Shown here in pieces: positions 23,971-30,855 of a stretch of 31,426 nt of DNA (the stretch's first letter is position 1; each line of letters begins with the position of its first letter). The position numbers were made by a program, and so were the translations under genes. Origin of the DNA: CAZWVM01 sp964637705. GTDB lineage: Bacteria; UBA8481. Location of the stretch: assembly GCA_964637705.1 (NCBI GenBank), contig CAZWVM010000014.1:1-31426 (forward strand). The letters are read 5' to 3'. The notes under the pieces are model-generated. The model did not search any database and was not told the DNA's origin. It saw nothing but the letters and a program-made list of their open reading frames with translations.

Positions 23971-24026
23971 GGTTTCAGCATTTCCCTCGAAGGTCCTTTC
24001 GTCAAGGGGCGGCGGCACCACCCTCC

Positions 24027-24422
24027 TCAGGGCCAGTATTTCGCCTTCTCCGGTATGATCCAGCGCACGCCGCCGCGAGGATCGGCGACGTCACCGATCC
24101 GGCGCGGGATGAGATGCACGTGACCGTGCCCGATCGTCTGGCCCGCGGCCGTCCCGTCATTGACGCCGATGTTCAAAGCGGCCGGCCGCAGTTCCTCGAG
24201 GAGCCGGCGGCGGGCGGCCCCGACGAGCGCCCAGAGGTCCGCGAGTTCCTCCGGCGGAATGTCGAAAACGCTTCGGGCGTGGCGTTTCGGCACGACGAGC
24301 GTGTGGCCCTCCGTCACCGGGAACGAATCGCGGAAGGCGACCGCATGCTCGCTCTCCATCCAGGTCTCGCGGTCGCCGAGGCGGCAGAAGGGGCAGTCCT
24401 CCGCGCGGGGATGCCGGCTCAC
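24027..24422 (-). CDS. HIT-family hydrolase
   Basis: The 131-residue protein has the histidine triad GHGHVHLIP (H99, H101, H103) and a CPFC zinc motif (C10, C13). The segment MESEHAVAFRDSFPVTEGHTLVVPKRH is typical of Hint/Fhit-like nucleotide hydrolases. Likely activity is hydrolysis of a nucleotide phosphoramidate or dinucleoside polyphosphate. It starts with GTG 24422 that overlaps the cyclase stop as GTGA. Confidence 0.92.
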   Translation of the reverse strand: MSRHPRAEDCPFCRLGDRETWMESEHAVAFRDSFPVTEGHTLVVPKRHARSVFDIPPEELADLWALVGAARRRLLEELRPAALNIGVNDGTAAGQTIGHGHVHLIPRRIGDVADPRGGVRWIIPEKAKYWP

Positions 24423-25837
24423 GCGTGCGTCACCCCGTCGCGGCCGGCCTTCTTGGTGCGGTAGAGGGCGGCGTCGGCCTTCTGGAACATCGCCGTGATG
24501 CTCCAGCCCCGCCCCGGGTCCGTGCTGACCCCGATGGAGACGCTGACGCCCAGGACCCCGCCGCCCGGGAGCGGGACGGCGAGGGAACGGATCGAGGCGC
24601 GCAGCCGCTCGGCGACGAGCGTGGAATCCGCGCGGCCCGTCCGAGGCAGCATGACGAGGAACTCGTCCCCGCCGTACCGCGCCGCGATGTCCTTGGCGCG
24701 CAGAGACTGCCGGATCGCCTTCGCCACGGCCTGGAGTACCTGGTCGCCGACCTGGTGGCCGTGGGTGTCGTTGACGGACTTGAACTTGTCGAGGTCGATG
24801 AGGATCAGGGAGAGCGGGCGCCGGAGGCGCTTCGAGCGCGACGCCTCGGCCTCGTAGCGGGCGCGGAGGTGCCGGAAGAGGTAGAGCCCCGTCATGCCGT
24901 CCGTGACGGAGAGGCGCTCGACCTGCTCGAAGAGGCTCACCCGCTCGATCGTCATCGCGACCTGGCCCGAGAGCGAGATGAGGGCCTTGCGCTCCTCCTC
25001 GGTGATCCGGCAGTGGCTGAAGAAATTATTGACCGAGAGCACGCCGACGGTCCGACCCTTGGAGCGCAGGGCGATGTTGAGGCCGGTCTCGTGGAACTCC
25101 TGTACCGGGGGGCCGCGGCGCGAGAGCGCCATATCGACGAGCGGATTGAGGCCGCGCTTCAGCGGGAACGATTCCCGCCGGAGATCGCGGATGCGGCCGA
25201 GGAAATCCCCCGAGACGACGCCGTCGAGGGTCCCGGTCCTCTCGTTGACGAGGTAGATGCGTATGAGATCGAAGTGGAAGTTGTGGAAGACGGCGCGGAG
25301 GAACCTCTTGAGCATGTCGGAGAGGTAGCGCGTGCCGGCAAGGATGTTGGTGATGTCCGCGAAGGTGTTGAGCGCCGCGTCGCGCTTCTGCCCGCGCACG
25401 TGGAGGCGGTTCTTGTGCAGGGAGTCGGCGACCGCGGGCGCAAGCTGGCGGAACGCGCGCTGGTCGCGGAGGGAGAAGGCGTTCCGGCGGCCGGAGGCCC
25501 AGACGAGGCCCTGGAGCTCTCCCTCCGAGCGCAACGCGCCCCAGAAGCCGGACCGGGGACGAACCGAAAGGAGCGTGTCGCGACGGCCCTCGATGAGGGG
25601 CAGGAGCGCCGGATTCTCCGCGGCGGAGAACTCCTCTTCGCCGTCGAAGATCACGCCGTCGTGGAGGATCTTCTTCAGGGACAGTTCGCGCGAAGCCGCG
25701 TCGAAAAGAAAGACCTCGACGCGCCGGCAGCGCAGCGCCGCCGCGAAGACCTCCGCGGCCAGGGCCGTCGTGCGGTCCGCATCGGTGTAGGCCTCCTCGA
25801 TCCGGATACCGAGCTCCGGTCTCACGGCGCCCTTCAT
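24419..25837 (-). CDS. Diguanylate cyclase with tandem GAF-like sensor domains
   Basis: The 472-residue soluble protein is expected to make cyclic di-GMP from two GTP. Two GAF-like domains (about 15-150 and 150-310) precede a complete GGDEF domain (about 312-470). The active-site motif is intact (GGDEF, 389-393), with ILIDLDKFKSVNDTHGH upstream. An RxxD I-site (R380, D383) sits five residues before the motif, so product inhibition is likely. There is no transmembrane segment. ATG 25837 overlaps the stop of the substrate-binding-like gene as ATGA, so the two are co-translated. Confidence 0.9.
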   Translation of the reverse strand: MKGAVRPELGIRIEEAYTDADRTTALAAEVFAAALRCRRVEVFLFDAASRELSLKKILHDGVIFDGEEEFSAAENPALLPLIEGRRDTLLSVRPRSGFWGALRSEGELQGLVWASGRRNAFSLRDQRAFRQLAPAVADSLHKNRLHVRGQKRDAALNTFADITNILAGTRYLSDMLKRFLRAVFHNFHFDLIRIYLVNERTGTLDGVVSGDFLGRIRDLRRESFPLKRGLNPLVDMALSRRGPPVQEFHETGLNIALRSKGRTVGVLSVNNFFSHCRITEEERKALISLSGQVAMTIERVSLFEQVERLSVTDGMTGLYLFRHLRARYEAEASRSKRLRRPLSLILIDLDKFKSVNDTHGHQVGDQVLQAVAKAIRQSLRAKDIAARYGGDEFLVMLPRTGRADSTLVAERLRASIRSLAVPLPGGGVLGVSVSIGVSTDPGRGWSITAMFQKADAALYRTKKAGRDGVTHA

Positions 25838-27051
25838 ATCGTCAGCGCCTGCATGTAGTCGATCTCCTCGGTCAGGGCCTTCACGCGGCCGCGCAACCGC
25901 GCCGGGGAGAACGCCCGCTTTCTCAGGAGGCTCAGCACCTCCTGAGTGAAGACGAGCATGGAACGCTCGACCGAACCCATCGCCGGGATCGGCGGCAGGG
26001 TGCGGGCGTGGCGGAGCGAGCGGCGGAAGACGTCCAGCTCGCGGGGGCGGCCGGGGAAGAATTCGTCCCAGATCGCGGGAAGCGACGGGAGGAGACCGGT
26101 GCGGGACAGGTATCGTTTCTGCGAATCGGCGGAGGAGAGGAAGACGGCGAGCGCGGCCGCGGCCTCCGGGTGCCGCGTTCGCGTCGTGACGGCGAGGTGG
26201 CTGCCGCCGATGTACGTCGCGCGGCCGGCGGGGCCGCGGGGAAAGAGCGTGATGCCGAAGTTCCGCGCGACCTCCCGCCGGTAGTCCGCGTGACGGGGGT
26301 TGAAGAGGTTGCGGACGGGCCAGACGCCGGAGACCTGCATGGCGCAGTCCCCGTTGAAGAAGTTCCCACTGAAGCGCGAAACGTCGCGGCCCTGCAGGGG
26401 CACGAACCCGCGGTCGATCATCTCGAAGTAGAACCGGATCCCCGCGAGGGCCTCCTTCCCGGAGAGGGCAAGCCTCTTGCGGTCGGGCGAGAAAAAGTCG
26501 CCGCCGAAGCCCCAGATCCAGGGCGCGAGGTCATGGATCATCACGGCCTCGCGCTGCCCGGAGAGGGCGAAGGGATAGTGCGAGCGGAGACCCTTGAGGC
26601 GGAGGCAGGCCGCGACCAGGCTCTCGAAGTCCTCGAGGGAGGACTCCTCGACGCCGCGGTCGGCGAGGATGTCGCGGCGGTAGTAGAGCACCCGCAGGTC
26701 GGTGAACCACGGAAGGGCCCGGAGCGTCTCGCCGGAGGAGCCGACGGAGAGCAATTGGGGAATGTAGGCGGCGCCGCGGGGGCGCGGCAGTTCCTGGAGC
26801 ATCCCGATGTGCATGAGCGAGGGAACCCAGGTCGAACCGAGCTGCACGACGTCGGGCGGCGCGGCCGAGGAGCGCCCCGTGAAGATCTCCATCAGCCGGT
26901 CCCAGGCGCGGGACCACGGGACGATGCAGACCTTCACCTCGACGCCGCGATTCCGCTCCTGGAACCGCCGGATCTCGCCGGCCGTGATGGCGCCCGTCTC
27001 GAAGCCGGCGTTCGGCATCAGCCACAGGGTGAGTCGGGTCTTCTCTCTCAA
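25834..27051 (-). CDS. Extracellular solute-binding-protein-like, without signal peptide
   Basis: The 405-residue protein has the type 1 extracellular solute-binding fold of sugar ABC transporters: LTLWLMPNAG first strand, PPDVVQLGSTWVPSL, LPWFTDLRVLYYRRDIL, and AMQVSGVWPVRNL. Mature-like sequence begins at residue 7, so there is no signal peptide or lipobox, and no transporter permease or ATPase is nearby. TTG 27051 is the first start in frame; GCGAGGG sits about 10 nt before it. It is directly coupled to the GGDEF gene, so it may act as a cytoplasmic ligand sensor rather than a transporter part. That role is an inference. Confidence 0.78.
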   Translation of the reverse strand: MREKTRLTLWLMPNAGFETGAITAGEIRRFQERNRGVEVKVCIVPWSRAWDRLMEIFTGRSSAAPPDVVQLGSTWVPSLMHIGMLQELPRPRGAAYIPQLLSVGSSGETLRALPWFTDLRVLYYRRDILADRGVEESSLEDFESLVAACLRLKGLRSHYPFALSGQREAVMIHDLAPWIWGFGGDFFSPDRKRLALSGKEALAGIRFYFEMIDRGFVPLQGRDVSRFSGNFFNGDCAMQVSGVWPVRNLFNPRHADYRREVARNFGITLFPRGPAGRATYIGGSHLAVTTRTRHPEAAAALAVFLSSADSQKRYLSRTGLLPSLPAIWDEFFPGRPRELDVFRRSLRHARTLPPIPAMGSVERSMLVFTQEVLSLLRKRAFSPARLRGRVKALTEEIDYMQALTI

Positions 27052-27172
27052 GCGCTTATCCCTCGCATGTCGTGGATCGGAACGTGGCGCGATCTTAGCA
27101 GGAGTCGCGCGGAAAGACGAAGGTGAATCGGGCGGACCAGGGAGCGGAAATGAAAGTTACAGAGGCGGGCTG

Positions 27173-27526
27173 TCAGGGATCGGCGGCCTGTCGCTGCCCG
27201 AAATGCCGCCCGGGCAGGACTCCCTGCGTGGCGGCGCCTCGCTGCTCCAGGCCCCAGTCGAGCCGGATCCCGTCCCGGGAGAAGTAGTACCAGGCGAAGG
27301 CCAGCGCGGCGCACAGGATGAGAAACGCGACGAGAACGCACCGGAGGTCTCCGGGCCGGTTCCAGGATCCGTCGATGGCGCCGATCGCCCGCTCGTATTC
27401 TCCCACCCCGGACCCGGCCGCCGGCATCGACTCGGCTTCGACGAACGGCGCGGACTCCGCGACGACCGTTGGGGCCGGCCCCGTATCCGACGCCCTCGCG
27501 CCCTCTGCGTGTGTCTCGTCCACCAT
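27173..27526 (-). CDS. Small single-pass membrane protein of unknown function
   Basis: The 117-residue protein has an acidic Ala/Pro-rich N-terminus, one hydrophobic helix (CVLVAFLILCAALAFAWYYF) and a short hydrophilic tail. Codon third positions are GC-rich as in neighbouring genes, supporting a real gene. There is no visible ribosome site. It is divergent from the FAD oxidoreductase. Its stop is 121 bp from the start of the substrate-binding-like gene, with a possible -10 (TAAGAT, 27097-27092) between them. Confidence 0.55.
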   Translation of the reverse strand: MVDETHAEGARASDTGPAPTVVAESAPFVEAESMPAAGSGVGEYERAIGAIDGSWNRPGDLRCVLVAFLILCAALAFAWYYFSRDGIRLDWGLEQRGAATQGVLPGRHFGQRQAADP

Positions 27527-27538
27527 GGGAAGACAGGG

Positions 27539-27544
27539 TACAAT
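27539..27544 (+). promoter_or_regulatory. -10 hexamer before the FAD oxidoreductase leader
   Basis: TACAAT (27539-27544) lies 6 nt before ATG 27551. A good -35 was not found at 16-18 bp (best is TCGTCC), so the promoter call rests on the hexamer and the repeated 6-nt geometry. Confidence 0.45.
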
Positions 27545-27550
27545 GCGCCC

Positions 27551-27568
27551 ATGGTGCGGTCAGCATGA
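27551..27568 (+). CDS. Leaderless mini-ORF (MVRSA) with ATGA overlap to the next gene
   Basis: ATG GTG CGG TCA GCA TGA starts 6 nt after a -10-like hexamer. Its TGA (27566-27568) overlaps the ATG of the FAD oxidoreductase (27565). The oxidoreductase lacks a Shine-Dalgarno. It is the shortest of three mini-ORFs with the same layout (others at 12855 and 13707). Confidence 0.45.
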   Translation: MVRSA

Positions 27569-28887
27569 AAGGCGCTGTGACGATCCTCGGGGGCGGAGTG
27601 GCCGGGCTCGCGGCAGCACTCTACCTCTCCCGGCGCGGCGTACCCGTGACCTTGCTCGAGGCGTCCGCGGAGGTCGGTGGACTCTGCCGGACGATACACC
27701 GCGGCGATTACGCCTTCGACACCGGGGCCCACCGGCTGCACGACCGCGACGCGGAGAGCACGGACGCGCTCCGGGAACTCCTGGGGGAGGAATTCCGCCC
27801 CGTTTCGGCCCCGACACAGATCCATTCGCGCGGCCGCTGGATCGATTTTCCCCTCTCCCCGTGGAACCTGATGCGCACCCTGGGACCGATCGACTCCGCC
27901 CGGGCCGCGTTCGAGGTCGCGGCACGGCGGCTCGTCCGGGCGCCCGCCGGCGACGATTTCGCCTCCTACGCGCACAACACCTACGGTCCCACGCTGGCCG
28001 GAAGGCTCCTCCTCAACTATTCCGAGAAGCTCTGGGGCCTGCCCGGCGGCGAGCTCTCGCGCGAGATCGCCCACACGCGCCTGAAGGGACTGGACGCGCG
28101 CACCTTCTTCCTGGAAGCGGTGGCCGGCCGGGCGGCGAAGACCCGGCACCTCGACGGCGCCTTTCTCTACCCGGACGGAGGCATCGGGCGCATCCCCGAG
28201 GCGCTGGCCGCCTCCTGCCCGGGCGGATCGATCGTGACGGGCGCCCGCGTCACCGCGATCCGGCGCGACGGCCCGCGCGTGACGTCGGTCGTCGTGAACG
28301 GCCGGGAGGAGAGAGCGGTCGAGACGATCATCTCCACGCTCCCCCTGCCCGAGACGGCCCTGCTCTGCACGCCCTCCCTCGACGAGGATACGCTCCGGGC
28401 CGCCGGCCGGCTCCGCTTCCGATCCCTCGTCCTCGTCGCGCTCTTTCTCACGCGGGACCGGCTCACGCCGAACGCCTCCCTTCACTATCCCGATCCCGAC
28501 GTCCCCTTCACGCGCGTCTACGAGCCGAAGAACCGGAGCGCGCGTCTTGCGCCGGCCGGGCGCACGGTCGTGGTGGGGGAACTCCCCTGCGCGGCGGACG
28601 ACGCGGCGTGGAAACTCCCGGACGGGGACCTGGCCGGGCGGCTCGAGGACTGCCTGGCTCTCTCGACCGGGCTCGACCGTCGGGACGTCGAGGGGTCCCT
28701 CGTCGTGAGGCTCTCTCACGCCTACCCGGTGCTCGGCCGGGAGGCCTGCGCGGCGCGGGACGAGTTGCGCCGGCGGCTCGCGGGCATCACCAACCTCGTT
28801 CTCGCGGGCCGCAACGGGCTCTTCGAGTACCGGCACATCCACGATCTCATGAGAAATGCACGGCGATGCGCGGAGACGTGGTCGTGA
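27565..28887 (+). CDS. FAD-dependent oxidoreductase (protoporphyrinogen oxidase / UDP-galactopyranose mutase-like)
   Basis: The 440-residue protein has an N-terminal dinucleotide-binding motif GGGVAGLAAALYLSRRG and VTLLEASAEVGGLCRT, then DTGAHRLH. Later blocks are FLYPDGGIGRIPEALA and, near the C-terminus, LAGRNGLFEYRHIHDLMRNA. This is the pattern of amine-oxidase-type flavoproteins often met in surface-polysaccharide gene sets. The redox substrate is not known. The next gene overlaps its stop (GTGA at 28884-28887), so the two are translationally coupled. Confidence 0.85.
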   Translation: MKGAVTILGGGVAGLAAALYLSRRGVPVTLLEASAEVGGLCRTIHRGDYAFDTGAHRLHDRDAESTDALRELLGEEFRPVSAPTQIHSRGRWIDFPLSPWNLMRTLGPIDSARAAFEVAARRLVRAPAGDDFASYAHNTYGPTLAGRLLLNYSEKLWGLPGGELSREIAHTRLKGLDARTFFLEAVAGRAAKTRHLDGAFLYPDGGIGRIPEALAASCPGGSIVTGARVTAIRRDGPRVTSVVVNGREERAVETIISTLPLPETALLCTPSLDEDTLRAAGRLRFRSLVLVALFLTRDRLTPNASLHYPDPDVPFTRVYEPKNRSARLAPAGRTVVVGELPCAADDAAWKLPDGDLAGRLEDCLALSTGLDRRDVEGSLVVRLSHAYPVLGREACAARDELRRRLAGITNLVLAGRNGLFEYRHIHDLMRNARRCAETWS

Positions 28888-29777
28888 GCGCCGACCGTCC
28901 GCCGGCCATTCCCTCCGAGGAATCGGTCTGCGTGATGTTCTCCGGCGGGCTGGACTCGACCGTGGTCGCCCTGGAGATGTGCCGGGTCTTCCGGCGCGTC
29001 GCCCTCCTGACCGTCGATTTCCCGATGACCGTGGGGCTCGGGAACGCGGTCCGGAACGTGAAAGGCCTGCGTGCGGCCTTCCCCGGGGTGCAGATCGAGC
29101 ACCACGTCGTGGACGGGGACCAGGCGCGCAAGCGGATCTGGAAGACGCTTCCGGACGACTACTTCGACCACTGCCGCGGGCGCGGGCTCGGGCTCACCTG
29201 CCTCGGCTGCAAGACGGCCATGCTCGTCGAGACGGTGAAGTTCTGCCTGGCCGAGCGGATCGGTCACGCCGCGAACGGCATGACACGCACTCAGTCGAAC
29301 CACCCGGACTGCCTGCCGGAGATCGTGAACCGTTTCGGCGATTTTCTGGCGGAGTACGGGATCGTCTACATCAACCCGGTCTACGAAGCACGGTCGCGAA
29401 TCGAGGAGTTGAATCTGCTGCGCGAGCACGGGCTTTCGCAGGGCGTGCGCATCGGGGCCTCCAGCGTCACACACCAGCCGCGCTGCTTCGTCGGGCCCTA
29501 CACGAAGCTCTGGCTCGAGGCCGCGCCGGTCGAGGCCGAGGACATGGTCTCCTACTTCGACGGGAAGGCGCGGCTTCTGCGGGAGATCATCGCTCCTCAC
29601 GCGCAGTACGGTCCCGTCAGGGGGAGACCGGAAATGAGAACGCGCGTGCCGGCGGAGGGGCGCGTCACGGTGGCGCGGGAGTTTGGTCCCTGGCTCGATC
29701 GCACGATCGCCTTGCTCATGACTCCGGTCTGGTGGATCTCGCGCGTCGTCCTGCGCCTGCGTCGTCGCAAATCCTGA
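28884..29777 (+). CDS. PP-loop ATP-pyrophosphatase-family protein, QueC/ThiI-like
   Basis: The 297-residue protein has the PP-loop SGGLDS (20-25), which binds ATP to adenylate a substrate. A cysteine cluster, C97-x8-C106-x2-C109 (LTCLGCK), could bind zinc or iron. The C-terminus is a hydrophobic then basic stretch (TIALLMTPVWWISRVVLRLRRRKS), perhaps a membrane contact. GTG 28884 gives the same GTGA coupling used elsewhere in the window; ATG 28866 is an alternative and adds six residues. The substrate is unknown. Pairing with a flavoprotein suggests a two-step modification. Confidence 0.75.
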   Translation: MSADRPPAIPSEESVCVMFSGGLDSTVVALEMCRVFRRVALLTVDFPMTVGLGNAVRNVKGLRAAFPGVQIEHHVVDGDQARKRIWKTLPDDYFDHCRGRGLGLTCLGCKTAMLVETVKFCLAERIGHAANGMTRTQSNHPDCLPEIVNRFGDFLAEYGIVYINPVYEARSRIEELNLLREHGLSQGVRIGASSVTHQPRCFVGPYTKLWLEAAPVEAEDMVSYFDGKARLLREIIAPHAQYGPVRGRPEMRTRVPAEGRVTVAREFGPWLDRTIALLMTPVWWISRVVLRLRRRKS

Positions 29778-29834
29778 GGCGTCCTGCGCTCGTCTTCCCG
29801 CCCGCCGCCCCCCCTTTCCCTGCTCTCTCCCCGC

Positions 29835-29896
29835 AACTGTGTCAGAGTGTCCCCCGTCCGCACGACCGAACTGTGTCATAGTGTCGGAGTGTCCCC
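29835..29896 (+). repeat. Direct repeats of an ACTGTGTC..AGTGTCCCC unit before nfnA
   Basis: AACTGTGTCAGAGTGTCCCC (29835-29854) recurs at 29869-29896 in an expanded form that carries an extra AGTGTCGG-type insertion. A small CCCC-TTTC-GGGG hairpin follows (29893-29904). The stretch lies in the 171-bp gap between the PP-loop gene and nfnA and resembles REP-type intergenic repeats. Confidence 0.55.
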
Positions 29897-29913
29897 TTTC
29901 GGGGCGGGGGCGC

Positions 29914-29942
29914 TTGTGCGGTTTCCCGGGAGCGGTTATTGT
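29914..29942 (+). promoter_or_regulatory. Promoter giving a leaderless nfnA transcript
   Basis: TTGTGC (29914-29919), a 17-bp spacer and TATTGT (29937-29942) end 6 nt before ATG 29949. No Shine-Dalgarno precedes that ATG. Confidence 0.6.
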
Positions 29943-29948
29943 AGCGGC

Positions 29949-30854
29949 ATGTACCGCATCGAATCCGCCCGGTTCCTGACACCGGAAAGCAAGATGTTCG
30001 TCATCCACGCGCCGCGCATCGCCAAGAAGCAGAAGGCCGGCCAGTTCGTGATCCTCCGCCTCCATTCCGACGGAGAGCGGATCCCCTTGACGATCGAGGG
30101 ATCGGACCCCGTGAAGGGCACGATCACCCTGGTCGTCCAGGGGATCGGGAAGACCACGAGGCTCATGAACTGCCTCGAGTCCGGCGACGCGATCAAGGAC
30201 GTCGTCGGTCCCCTGGGCAAACCTTCCGAGGTCGAGCGCTACGGCACGGTGGCGGTGATCGGCGGCGGCGTCGGCACCGCGATCGCCTTCCCGACCGCGA
30301 AGGCGATGAAGGAGGCCGGCAACCGGGTCATCTCCATCGTCGGGGCGCGTTCCCGTGACCTGGTCATTCTCGAGGACGAGGTCCGGGCGGTGAGCGACGA
30401 GACGTTCGTCATGACGGACGACGGAACCCACGGCGAGAAGGGCTTCGTGACGGTGAAACTCAAGGACATCATCGAGGGAGGGACGAAGATCGACTTCGTG
30501 CTCGCGATCGGGCCGGTCCCGATGATGAAGGCCGTGGCGGAAACGACGCGGCCCCACGGCATCCGCACGGTCGTCAGCCTCAACTCCGTCATGGTGGACG
30601 GCACGGGCATGTGCGGCGGGTGCCGCGTCGTCGTGAACGGCGCAAGCCAGTTCGCCTGCGTGGACGGTCCCGAGTTCGACGCGCACAGCGTGGATTTCGA
30701 CACCCTGATGAAGCGCAACACGATGTACCGGGAGATGGAAAAAGCCTCGCTCGACGCCTTCGAGGCAGATCGCGAGGCCCAGGTCGAGCGCATCCGGCAC
30801 GAGTGCCGGCTGGAAGAGGCCCATCCCGAACTGGCGAACCCGGGGAGGCGATGA
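29949..30854 (+). CDS. nfnA: NADH-dependent ferredoxin-NADP+ oxidoreductase subunit NfnA (sulfide dehydrogenase-like)
   Basis: The 301-residue protein is the small subunit of the flavin-bifurcating transhydrogenase NfnAB, which links NADH, NADPH and ferredoxin. It has an FAD-binding beta-barrel (PRIAKKQKAGQFVILR, RIPLTIEGSD), an NAD-binding Rossmann part (VAVIGGGVGTAIAFPTAKAM) and a [2Fe-2S] segment DGTGMCGGCRVVV...FACVDGPEFD. One Asp and three Cys are known cluster ligands in the family. ATG 29949 is the start by homology (MYRIESARFL). The following gene starts at 30856 after an ATGA junction and its own GGAGG. Confidence 0.88.
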   Translation: MYRIESARFLTPESKMFVIHAPRIAKKQKAGQFVILRLHSDGERIPLTIEGSDPVKGTITLVVQGIGKTTRLMNCLESGDAIKDVVGPLGKPSEVERYGTVAVIGGGVGTAIAFPTAKAMKEAGNRVISIVGARSRDLVILEDEVRAVSDETFVMTDDGTHGEKGFVTVKLKDIIEGGTKIDFVLAIGPVPMMKAVAETTRPHGIRTVVSLNSVMVDGTGMCGGCRVVVNGASQFACVDGPEFDAHSVDFDTLMKRNTMYREMEKASLDAFEADREAQVERIRHECRLEEAHPELANPGRR

Positions 30855-30855
30855 C

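Noticed and set aside
24016..24021. GTG starts at 24021 and 24018 for the pilin-like gene
   Set aside because: The only purine tract (GGAGG) sits directly against these codons, too close for a ribosome site, and the added 17 residues look like non-coding linker.
27048..27068. Mini-ORF MRGISA before the substrate-binding-like gene (TTGA junction)
   Set aside because: It overlaps the TTG start like the other mini-ORFs, but its ATG is 23 nt from the nearest -10-like hexamer, so the leaderless rule does not hold. Kept as a chance event.
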